NCBI GenBank assembly: GCA_900314375.1
Contig: OMVC01000131.1
Coordinates: 1-12,778 of the forward strand
Direction of reading: 5' to 3'
DNA: 12,778 nucleotides
DNA from: an uncultured bacterium
GTDB taxonomy: Bacteria; Cyanobacteriota; Vampirovibrionia; Gastranaerophilales; Gastranaerophilaceae
Below, in pieces: positions 1 to 5,875 of the stretch. The position numbers and the translations under genes are program-made. Positions within the stretch are counted from its first letter, which is position 1. The number at the start of each line of letters is the position of its first letter. Under the pieces are notes generated by a model. The model searched no databases. It had not been told where the DNA came from and saw only the letters and a list, made by a program, of their open reading frames with translations.

Positions 1-18
1 AATTTATAAATCAATAAA

Positions 19-47
19 TTGACATAAAATATTATCTTTAATAGACT
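19..47 (+). promoter_or_regulatory. trmFO promoter, probably leaderless
   Basis: A perfect TTGACA (19-24) is followed after 17 bases by TAGACT (42-47, four of six matches to TATAAT). Only seven bases separate this -10 box from the ATG at 55, so transcription would start at or next to the A of the start codon. No Shine-Dalgarno sequence lies before the ATG, in contrast to most other genes here. Together this points to a leaderless mRNA; the start site itself is inferred. Confidence 0.6.
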
Positions 48-54
48 TTAATAT

Positions 55-1362
55 ATGGAAGTAAATATTATCGGAGCCGGTTTAGCAGGTTCAGAAGCCG
101 CATTACAACTTGCAAAAAGAGGATTTAAAGTAAACTTATACGAGATGCGTCCGCATACAAAAACAGGTGCGCACACAACGGAAGATTGCGCGGAATTTGT
201 ATGTTCAAACAGTCTTGGCTCATATGACTTGACAAACGGAAGCGGTTTATTAAAGCATGAAATGGAAATTTTAGGCGGAGAACTTATAAAAATAGCAAAA
301 GAATGTGCCGTACCTGCAGGAAATGCTTTAGCAATTGACAGGCACAAATTCTCTCAAACAGTAACAAACAAAATTGAACAAAATCCTAACATAAATTTGA
401 TAAGGGAAGAAATTACAGTAATTCCAAACACACCGACAATTATTGCTTCAGGACCATTAACAAGCGACAAATTTGCACAGAGCATAAAGGAATTTACCAA
501 TAGCGAATATTTGCACTTTTTTGATGCAATAGCGCCTATTGTGGAATGTGACAGTATTAATTTCGATATTGCGTTTTGGGCAAGCAGATATGATAAAGGA
601 GAAGCTTCTTATATAAATTGCCCTATGAATAAAGAACAGTACGAAAAATTTTATAATATTTTAATTAATGCCCCTCGTATTGAACAACACGATTTTGAAA
701 AAGGTGCAAAATTTTTTGAAAGCTGTTTGCCGATTGAAGTTTTAGCTTCCAGAGGAGAAGACACACTGCGATTTGGCCCTATGAAACCCGTCGGACTCAT
801 AGATAAAAGAACGAATGAAAAAAATTATGCCGTCGTCCAATTAAGACAAGATAACAGCGCCAAAACCTTATATAATCTTGTAGGTTTCCAGACAAACTTA
901 AAATGGGGAAGCCAAAAAGAACTTTTGCAATCAATACCGGGACTTGAAAATTGCAATATTGTAAGATACGGAGTTATGCACAGAAATACATTTATAAATT
1001 CACCAAAACTTTTACACCCGACACTCCAAACCCGAAAAAGACAAGATTTATTTTTCGCAGGACAAATAACGGGAACCGAAGGTTACACGGAATCAATAGC
1101 TTCAGGCTTATTGGCAGGTATTAATATGGCAAAATTTTTAAATAATGAACAATTGCTTGAATTACCAAACGAAACCATGCTTGGAGCTTTGACTCATTAC
1201 ATAACAAATCCGGAAAACGACAGTTTTCAACCTATAAATTCAAATTGGGGAATAGTCCCGCCTGTTGAACTCCCTAAAAAAGAACGTAAAAACAAAAAAT
1301 TAAAAGGACAATTGATGTCCGAGCGTGCAATCGAAACCCTAAAACAAACACTGTGTCTATAA
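55..1362 (+). CDS. trmFO: TrmFO, folate/FAD-dependent tRNA (uracil-54-C5)-methyltransferase
   Basis: By family, this cytosolic flavoprotein makes 5-methyluridine at position 54 of the tRNA T-loop, using 5,10-methylenetetrahydrofolate as carbon donor and reduced FAD. The 435-residue length is usual for the family. The N-terminus has the dinucleotide-binding fingerprint GAGLAG at residues 7-12 after a beta strand, with the acidic residue E30 closing it. The FVCSNSLG motif carries C50 and the SCLPIE motif carries C224; these match the two functionally important cysteines of the Bacillus enzyme. A second FAD-contacting stretch, FAGQITGTEGY, lies at 334-344. The ATG at 55 fits the start of the fold exactly, leaving no room for an upstream extension. 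It is the only gene on its transcript within the window. The alternative GidA/MnmG family is longer and lacks these cysteine motifs, so the assignment is firm. Confidence 0.96.
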   Translation: MEVNIIGAGLAGSEAALQLAKRGFKVNLYEMRPHTKTGAHTTEDCAEFVCSNSLGSYDLTNGSGLLKHEMEILGGELIKIAKECAVPAGNALAIDRHKFSQTVTNKIEQNPNINLIREEITVIPNTPTIIASGPLTSDKFAQSIKEFTNSEYLHFFDAIAPIVECDSINFDIAFWASRYDKGEASYINCPMNKEQYEKFYNILINAPRIEQHDFEKGAKFFESCLPIEVLASRGEDTLRFGPMKPVGLIDKRTNEKNYAVVQLRQDNSAKTLYNLVGFQTNLKWGSQKELLQSIPGLENCNIVRYGVMHRNTFINSPKLLHPTLQTRKRQDLFFAGQITGTEGYTESIASGLLAGINMAKFLNNEQLLELPNETMLGALTHYITNPENDSFQPINSNWGIVPPVELPKKERKNKKLKGQLMSERAIETLKQTLCL

Positions 1363-1465
1363 TACACTATTAATATTTGTAACGATTTCGCAAAAATATT
1401 AAAGTTTTGCCCACTTTATACCGTTTATATATTTGTCAGTTAAAAATACTGAATTTAGTTCATTT

Positions 1466-1506
1466 AAAGAATGGAAAGGGGCGACGAGCCCCTTTCCATT
1501 CTTTTT
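1466..1506 (+). terminator. Strong intrinsic terminator, probably bidirectional
   Basis: A perfect 17-bp stem (1466-1482 with 1488-1504) encloses the five-base loop GACGA and runs into TTTTT at 1502-1506. It closes trmFO transcription about 100 bases after the stop codon. Read on the minus strand the same stem is followed by TTT and AT-rich sequence, so it can also end the convergent small gene at 1525-1728. The bases between trmFO and the hairpin hold only a weak AT-rich inverted repeat (arms 1370-1378 and 1394-1402). Confidence 0.9.
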
Positions 1507-1524
1507 GTATTATTTCTTATTATA

Positions 1525-1728
1525 TTAGTCACTTTCTGCAACAACCGTTGCAATAAGTTCGCCATAACTGTCTACACATCCGTTTGTTTCTTCCACAATG
1601 TAGCGCAAACCTTCTTTACCTTCTATGGCTTGTTCCGCGCAATCCATTGCATCATCATATTCTTTGAATTCGCCGATTAAATTTTTTGATAATTCTGATT
1701 TATCTTTTGCTGTATATACTTGAAACAT
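1525..1728 (-). CDS. Small hypothetical protein (67 aa)
   Basis: I do not recognise the family. The start is well supported: AGGAGGG (1734-1740 on the plus strand as CCCTCCT) sits five bases before the ATG, the best Shine-Dalgarno in the window. The product is acidic, soluble and lacks a signal peptide or membrane segment. It starts with a short strand-like piece (MFQVYT), has a helix-like acidic middle (roughly 10-37, including EFKEYDDAMDCAEQAIEG) and ends in two strand-like pieces, a pattern that could be a small alpha/beta domain. It has two cysteines (C30, C51). It is separated from the upstream gene by a terminator and from trmFO by the shared hairpin, so it is probably monocistronic. 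An overlapping plus-strand reading frame is a shadow without a ribosome site. Confidence 0.75.
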   Translation of the reverse strand: MFQVYTAKDKSELSKNLIGEFKEYDDAMDCAEQAIEGKEGLRYIVEETNGCVDSYGELIATVVAESD

Positions 1729-1749
1729 AATATCCCTCCTGTCCGTTTA

Positions 1750-1779
1750 TATATAAACAAAAAATCAAGCTTTTTTCAA
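1750..1779 (-). promoter_or_regulatory. Candidate promoter of the 67-aa gene
   Basis: On the minus strand TTGAAA (1779-1774) is followed after 18 bases by TATATA (1755-1750), about 22 bases before the start codon of the 67-residue gene. The -35 box lies inside the upstream gene's terminator hairpin. The sequence is AT-rich and several registers are possible, so this is a weak call. A promoter is nonetheless needed somewhere between the terminator and the strong ribosome site. Confidence 0.35.
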
Positions 1780-1786
1780 GCTTGAT
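1759..1786 (-). terminator. Intrinsic terminator of the 105-aa gene
   Basis: On the minus strand a 9-bp perfect stem (1786-1778 with 1772-1764) encloses loop GAAAA and is followed by TTTTT (1763-1759). The TGA stop of the 105-residue gene (1778-1776) lies at the junction of stem and loop, so the last codons form the left arm of the terminator. Confidence 0.75.
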
Positions 1787-2093
1787 ATTGTAATTTTTTG
1801 CTTAATTTTAAACTAATTGCCTTAAAAAACGGCTTTCTTTCTCCTTCCGAATGCTTAAATTCAATATCGAATTTAACTTCATCAGGATCTTCCACTATCA
1901 AATTTTCTACTTCCCAATTTTCTTCTTGCACATTTGATTGCACTTTTGCAGAATATTTTGAGATACGCTTTTGCATCAATTGCTCGTCTTGCTCATCAGT
2001 TGTTTTGAACACAGAACTAAATTTTGTAGCTCTTGTTATGTGCTCAAAACGTTTTGCTTTTGTCATTATCTCATCTAATGTTTGTGATAACAT
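1776..2093 (-). CDS. Hypothetical protein (105 aa)
   Basis: I do not recognise the family. The frame is supported by an AAGGGGAG ribosome site about seven bases before the ATG, a TATAAT box upstream and a dedicated terminator at the stop codon. The product is soluble and highly charged, without cysteines, signal peptide or membrane segments. The N-terminal half (1-50) is basic and helix-like; the middle (around 55-80) is acidic with alternating strand-like residues; the C-terminus is again basic and helix-like. It may form a separate transcription unit expressed divergently from the amidase at 2213. The plus-strand frame overlapping it (1798-2211) is a shadow. Confidence 0.7.
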   Translation of the reverse strand: MLSQTLDEIMTKAKRFEHITRATKFSSVFKTTDEQDEQLMQKRISKYSAKVQSNVQEENWEVENLIVEDPDEVKFDIEFKHSEGERKPFFKAISLKLSKKLQYQA

Positions 2094-2115
2094 ATATCTC
2101 TCCCCTTACAAGACC

Positions 2116-2121
2116 ATTATA
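2116..2121 (-). promoter_or_regulatory. -10 box for the 105-aa gene
   Basis: A perfect TATAAT on the minus strand lies 22 bases before the ATG at 2093. No good -35 box is found; the best at 16-17 bases upstream is TGCAAA or ATGCAA (about 2138-2144). It is divergent from the amidase promoter at 2156-2183. Confidence 0.45.
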
Positions 2122-2155
2122 TTAATATATCATACGTTTTGCATACACCGGAAGA

Positions 2156-2183
2156 TTGAATTTTTTAATATAATTTTTATAAT
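2156..2183 (+). promoter_or_regulatory. Promoter of the nitrilase-family gene
   Basis: TTGAAT (2156-2161) and a perfect TATAAT (2178-2183) are separated by 16 bases. The predicted start gives a leader of about 22 bases containing AAGGGAG (2200-2206), six bases before the ATG at 2213. Confidence 0.65.
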
Positions 2184-2212
2184 AGAATTAATAATAACAA
2201 AGGGAGAATAAT

Positions 2213-3016
2213 ATGGTCGGAATATTAAATATTCAAATGAAATCCGTTATAAATAATAAACATACTAATTTAGAAAAAGTAAAAAATATTATCGAACAAA
2301 ACTCTGATAAAAAAATTGATTTAGTAGTTCTGCCTGAATTTTTTTCATCAGGAATAAGTGACATGTCGTTTAAAAATTATCCCGAAGACGAAACAGGCGG
2401 CGAAACAATAAACTTCATAAAAGAACTTGCAAAAAAATATAATACTAATATTGTTGCAGGTTCTGTGATAGAAAAAAGCAAAGACAAGTTATTTAACACT
2501 ACTTTTGTCGTAAACAGGAACGGAGAAACCGTCGGTAAATATCGAAAAATTCACTTATATAACTATATGGGCGGAAACGAAGGAGAATTAATTACTGCCG
2601 GAGATGAAGAAGTCGTTTTGGATTTAGATATAGGCAAAATAGGTTTGGCAATTTGTTTTGACATAAGATATCCTATGCATTTTAAAAAATTGGCAAAAAT
2701 GGGGGCAGAACTCGTTGTTTTGCCGACAGCATGGATTATTCCGACAGAAATTTATGAAAATCCTGAAGCCGCACAAGAAATGTGGATTTCAATGAACAGA
2801 ACAAGAGCTTATGACAATATGTTCTACCTTGTTGTTTGTAACCAAACAGGAAAATTCAGTTCAGATCGTGCTACACTGGGGACTTCACTAATCATTTCAC
2901 CAACAGCAGAAATACTGGCTCGTGCTGATTTTGAACAAAATGCAATATATTCCCAAATAGATTTGAACATTCCGCGATTACTAAAAACTTGTTATCCGAT
3001 TGCAAATATGGATTAA
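2213..3016 (+). CDS. Carbon-nitrogen hydrolase (nitrilase superfamily, omega-amidase-like)
   Basis: Members of this superfamily hydrolyse amides or nitriles with a Glu-Lys-Cys triad. All three residues are in place: E42 in VVLPEFF, K112 in YRKIHLY and C148 in AICFDIRYP; the accessory glutamate region GGNEGEL is at 120-126. The C148 context and the 267-residue length are closest to the Nit2/omega-amidase and deaminated-glutathione amidase branch, which removes the amide from alpha-ketoglutaramate, ketosuccinamate or related repair substrates in the cytosol. The exact substrate cannot be read from the sequence; N-carbamoylputrescine amidase and other branches remain possible. The gene has its own promoter and AAGGGAG ribosome site. 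Its stop is one base from the stop of the convergent sigma factor gene, with no terminator between them. Confidence 0.9.
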   Translation: MVGILNIQMKSVINNKHTNLEKVKNIIEQNSDKKIDLVVLPEFFSSGISDMSFKNYPEDETGGETINFIKELAKKYNTNIVAGSVIEKSKDKLFNTTFVVNRNGETVGKYRKIHLYNYMGGNEGELITAGDEEVVLDLDIGKIGLAICFDIRYPMHFKKLAKMGAELVVLPTAWIIPTEIYENPEAAQEMWISMNRTRAYDNMFYLVVCNQTGKFSSDRATLGTSLIISPTAEILARADFEQNAIYSQIDLNIPRLLKTCYPIANMD

Positions 3017-3017
3017 A

Positions 3018-4031
3018 CTATGTAGCAAAATAATTCATTAAACCTTCGTGGATTTCATCATTTTTGCATAATTTTTTAAGTTTAGAAATTGCACGAGTTT
3101 CAATTTGGCGTATTCTTTCTCTGGATACACCATATTGAGTACCTATTTCATCAAGTGTTTTTCTTGCTCCGTTATTATCCAAGCCATAGCGCAAAATTAA
3201 TACGTCACGTTCTTTTTGGCTTAATTTATCAAGGATATCCCTGATGTCTTCAAGCATATTATCTTGAGTAACCCTGCTATCAGGAGAAACCATAGAATTA
3301 TCCACTATAAAATCAGATATTTTTGAAGATTCTTCTTCTGTTGTTGCAGGGGTATCCATACTGACTGTTGATTGAGCTGATTTTATTATTGCGGTCAATT
3401 TTTGAACAGACATTCCCATTCTATAAGCTATTTCTTGTTTTGTCGGAGATCTGCCAAGTTCAGAAGTCAAATCCAAAGTTGTTTTACGAATTTTACTGAT
3501 AGAATCTATCATGTGAATCGGTAATCTTATAATTCTGGCTTTATCGGCAATAGCACGAGTGATAGCTTGCTGAATCCACCATGTTGCATAAGTTGAAAAC
3601 TTATAGCCTTTTTTATAATCAAACTTTGCCGCAGCTTTTATTAAGCCCATATTACCTTCTTGAATTAAATCCAAAAAAGTAAGTCCTCTGCCGATATATT
3701 TCTTTGCAATACTTACAACTAATCGCAAATTTGCATTTACTAAAGCTTCTTTTGCCAAAGTATCATTATTTTCCTGAATATTACGTGCCAACTCAAGTTC
3801 TTCTTCCGGCGTCAAAAGAGGTATTTTCCCTATTTGTCTTAAATATATTTTTACACTATCATCAGAATTAACAGAAACCAAACTTTCTTGAACTCGAGGA
3901 GCTTCAACCGATTTTAAGACATCTTCACCGTCTTCTTCAGTTTCTGCCTCCATTTGTAATTTATGAAAATCCACACTTTCATCTGATATTTCATCCGGCA
4001 GTATACTAAAATTGTCTAAACTTTTGCCCAT
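3018..4031 (-). CDS. rpoD: RNA polymerase sigma-70-family factor (RpoD/SigA-type)
   Basis: The protein directs RNA polymerase to promoters. Region 1.2 is at about 57-90 (DSVKIYLRQIGKIP), regions 2.1-2.2 at 98-132, 2.3-2.4 at about 140-166 (YKFSTYATWWIQQAITRA), the RpoD-box in region 3.0 at 170-184, the acidic region 3.2 finger at about 225-248, and regions 4.1-4.2 with the helix-turn-helix RERIRQI at 265-320. The 337-residue length and a short acidic N-terminus (1-55) in place of a full region 1.1 resemble cyanobacterial-type group 1/2 factors. Most window promoters look like TTGACA/TATAAT, as expected for a housekeeping factor. Residue 154 is Q where primary sigmas usually have R in WWIRQ. 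GAGG lies seven bases before the ATG. It is third in the nadA-rlmB-sigma order, 63 bases after rlmB. Whether it is the primary factor or a close group 2 paralogue needs the genome. Confidence 0.92.
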   Translation of the reverse strand: MGKSLDNFSILPDEISDESVDFHKLQMEAETEEDGEDVLKSVEAPRVQESLVSVNSDDSVKIYLRQIGKIPLLTPEEELELARNIQENNDTLAKEALVNANLRLVVSIAKKYIGRGLTFLDLIQEGNMGLIKAAAKFDYKKGYKFSTYATWWIQQAITRAIADKARIIRLPIHMIDSISKIRKTTLDLTSELGRSPTKQEIAYRMGMSVQKLTAIIKSAQSTVSMDTPATTEEESSKISDFIVDNSMVSPDSRVTQDNMLEDIRDILDKLSQKERDVLILRYGLDNNGARKTLDEIGTQYGVSRERIRQIETRAISKLKKLCKNDEIHEGLMNYFAT

Positions 4032-4094
4032 TTTATAACCTCAATTATTACTTATGATATTACCAAAGAATAATTTTGAAACCGTACAACCGTA

Positions 4095-4859
4095 TTATTT
4101 TTTAGATGTATTACCTGTCAATTTTTGTCTTAAAGTTTCAAAAATTATTGCGCTCAACGCATTTGAAACATTTAGAGAATTAAAATTATTCTGCATAGGT
4201 ATTTTTACAACAAAATCAGAAGCTTTTAATAAAGATTTTGACACTCCTGCATGCTCAGCACCCATTATTATTGCAAAGTTCATATCATTATATTTAACAT
4301 CATAATAATTATCACTTGCACTTGCATCTGTTGCAATTACCCACCAGTCGTTTTCTTTTAACCTTTGTATCGCATTTACGGGACTATTGACTTTTATTAT
4401 CGGAATATGGTTAACAGCACCCGCACTAATTTTTTCTACAACAGAATTAACTTGCACATTTCGTCTTGAAGGTATTATTATTCCATCAACTCCTGCACAA
4501 ACACAAGTTCTTATTATCGCGCCTAAATTGTGAGCATCTTCAACTCCATCAAGCAAAACAACAGAGCAATAACCGCTTTTTAATTTGCATTGTTGAATAA
4601 AATCTTCCAATTCCATATATTTTATCGGCGCAACCATTGCTATTATACCCTGATGATTAAACTCTTCATATGGTTGAAATTTTTCTCTGCCGACAAATTG
4701 AAATACTATTCCGCGATTTGCTGCCAGTTCTTTTATTTTATTAATTTTTATATCCGAATGAATATTTTTGGAAATTAAAATCTTATTTATTTCACGATTT
4801 CCGACATTTAAAGCTTCCAAAACAGAATTTTTGCCATATATAACATCAACATTTTCCAT
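4095..4859 (-). CDS. rlmB: TrmH/SpoU-family RNA 2'-O-methyltransferase (RlmB-like)
   Basis: This SPOUT-fold enzyme transfers a methyl group from S-adenosylmethionine to a ribose 2'-hydroxyl, in the RlmB type to G2251 of 23S rRNA (E. coli numbering). An N-terminal substrate-binding domain begins with YGKNSVLEAL (8-17) and includes NHQGI at 69-73. The catalytic domain carries motif 1 at 103-119 with N111 and R117, motif 2 IIMGAEHAGVSK at 197-208 with E202, and motif 3 at about 220-235 ending SLNVSNA. These form the trefoil-knot cofactor site. The 254-residue length and the N-terminal domain favour RlmB over tRNA-specific TrmH; the precise target is inferred. Its ATG overlaps the nadA stop (TAATG), with GAGG ten bases upstream inside nadA, so translation is probably coupled. 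Confidence 0.9.
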   Translation of the reverse strand: MENVDVIYGKNSVLEALNVGNREINKILISKNIHSDIKINKIKELAANRGIVFQFVGREKFQPYEEFNHQGIIAMVAPIKYMELEDFIQQCKLKSGYCSVVLLDGVEDAHNLGAIIRTCVCAGVDGIIIPSRRNVQVNSVVEKISAGAVNHIPIIKVNSPVNAIQRLKENDWWVIATDASASDNYYDVKYNDMNFAIIMGAEHAGVSKSLLKASDFVVKIPMQNNFNSLNVSNALSAIIFETLRQKLTGNTSKK

Positions 4860-5770
4860 TATTTCGAAACCTCAAGCATCGCATCCAAACATTTTACAGC
4901 CTTTTGCGCAATATCTTTTTTAACAAAAATTTCATTTTCTTCCGTTTCAAGAACATATAAAATATCATCTAACGAAGTCATTTTCATATTTGGACAAACG
5001 ATATTATTTTTTATAGGAATAATATTTTTATTCGGATAATCACGTTTTAATCTGTCAACAACACCTTGTTCCGTTGCTATAACAAAAGATTTTTTCTTAC
5101 TGTCTTTCACATATTTCATAATTCCTGTTGTAGAACCCACATAATCGGCTATTGAAGATACAGACATGTGACATTCCGGATGAGCAAGTATTACAGCATC
5201 CGGATATTTTTTTCGTGCATTTTCAATATCCACAGGTCTTATTTGAAGATGTGTCGGACAAAATCCCGGATATGTGATAACTTCAACATTGCCTAATTGC
5301 TTCTCAACCCATTTGCCCAAATATGTGTCAGGAACAAAAGAAACCTTACTTACCCCCAAACTCTTTACAATCTGAACCGCATTTGAACTTGTACAACAAA
5401 TATCACACTCAGCTTTGACTTCCGCAGTTGAATTTACGTAACAAACTAAAGGAATTGAAGGATGTTTTGACTTAAATTCCAACAGTTGCCTATAACTTAA
5501 CATATCTGCCATGCGGCATCCTGCCTCTATTTGAGGTAATAAAACTTTTTTATTCGGCGATAACAATTTTGCAGTCTGCGCCATAAAATATACACCTGCA
5601 AATATAATAATTTCTGCATCAGTTTTTGATGCAATTTGGCTCAATGACAAAGAATCACCGACATAATCAGCCACTTCATCAATTTCAACAGGCTGATAGC
5701 AATGTGCTAAAATTACGGCTTTCTTTTGCTTTTTTAGGGTATTTATTTTTTCTATAATATTTGGTTTCAA
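4859..5770 (-). CDS. nadA: Quinolinate synthase NadA
   Basis: NadA condenses iminoaspartate with dihydroxyacetone phosphate to quinolinate, the NAD precursor, in an oxygen-sensitive [4Fe-4S] enzyme. Counting from the chosen start, the cluster ligands are C85 (AGCRMAD), C171 (PGFCPTH) and C259 (CPNMK), matching the known three-cysteine pattern; AHCYQ (22-26) holds the active-site tyrosine, and CCTS and HPEC are also present. I choose a TTG start at 5770: GGAGGA lies seven bases before it, and the protein then begins a few residues before the first family helix. The ATG at 5806 would add 12 residues, has a poorer AAGGA placed too close, and starts within an inverted repeat. At 303 residues the protein has normal family length. 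The nadB and nadC partners are not in the window. It leads a nadA-rlmB pair with overlapping stop and start codons. Confidence 0.93.
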   Translation of the reverse strand: MKPNIIEKINTLKKQKKAVILAHCYQPVEIDEVADYVGDSLSLSQIASKTDAEIIIFAGVYFMAQTAKLLSPNKKVLLPQIEAGCRMADMLSYRQLLEFKSKHPSIPLVCYVNSTAEVKAECDICCTSSNAVQIVKSLGVSKVSFVPDTYLGKWVEKQLGNVEVITYPGFCPTHLQIRPVDIENARKKYPDAVILAHPECHMSVSSIADYVGSTTGIMKYVKDSKKKSFVIATEQGVVDRLKRDYPNKNIIPIKNNIVCPNMKMTSLDDILYVLETEENEIFVKKDIAQKAVKCLDAMLEVSK

Positions 5771-5786
5771 AAAAAATCCTCCGGAG

Positions 5787-5806
5787 ATGTTAAAATTTGT
5801 TAACAT
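5787..5806. promoter_or_regulatory. Perfect inverted repeat in the nadA leader, candidate operator
   Basis: Arms ATGTTAA (5787-5793) and TTAACAT (5800-5806) form a perfect 7-bp inverted repeat around a six-base spacer. With the proposed nadA promoter it would lie at about +13 to +32 of the nadA transcript, just before the ribosome site. That is a usual position for a repressor operator. I cannot match it with confidence to a NiaR, NadR or NrtR box, so the regulator is unknown. The stem is too AT-rich to be a terminator and has no T-run. Confidence 0.5.
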
Positions 5807-5825
5807 TTTTCCTTGTACAAAATAT

Positions 5826-5854
5826 ATTGTATAATAAAAATAGAATTATAGTAA
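5826..5854 (-). promoter_or_regulatory. Candidate nadA promoter
   Basis: On the minus strand TTACTA (5854-5849) and TACAAT (5831-5826) are 17 bases apart. The predicted start near 5819 gives a leader of about 50 bases containing the inverted repeat and the GGAGGA ribosome site. The -10 box overlaps the divergent TATAAT of the pilus genes. Confidence 0.45.
5830..5835 (+). promoter_or_regulatory. -10 box for the pilus gene pair
   Basis: A perfect TATAAT lies 40 bases before the ATG at 5876. The -35 region at 17 bases (TTTTCC, 5807-5812) is poor, which suggests activator dependence or a weak promoter. It shares bases with the opposing nadA -10 box. Confidence 0.45.
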
Positions 5855-5875
5855 GAATAATTTAAAAAGGTAAGT

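Noticed and set aside
1370..1402. AT-rich inverted repeat just after trmFO, considered as a terminator
   Set aside because: The 9-bp arms are all A/T with a 15-base loop and no proper T-run; the GC-rich hairpin at 1466-1504 is far stronger.
1471..1680. Plus-strand open frame of 69 codons starting in the trmFO terminator
   Set aside because: Its ATG lies in the terminator stem, it has no ribosome site, and it is antisense to the well-supported 67-residue gene.
1798..2211. Plus-strand open frame of 137 codons
   Set aside because: It is antisense to the 105-residue gene and then runs through the divergent promoter region; composition is typical of a reverse-strand shadow.
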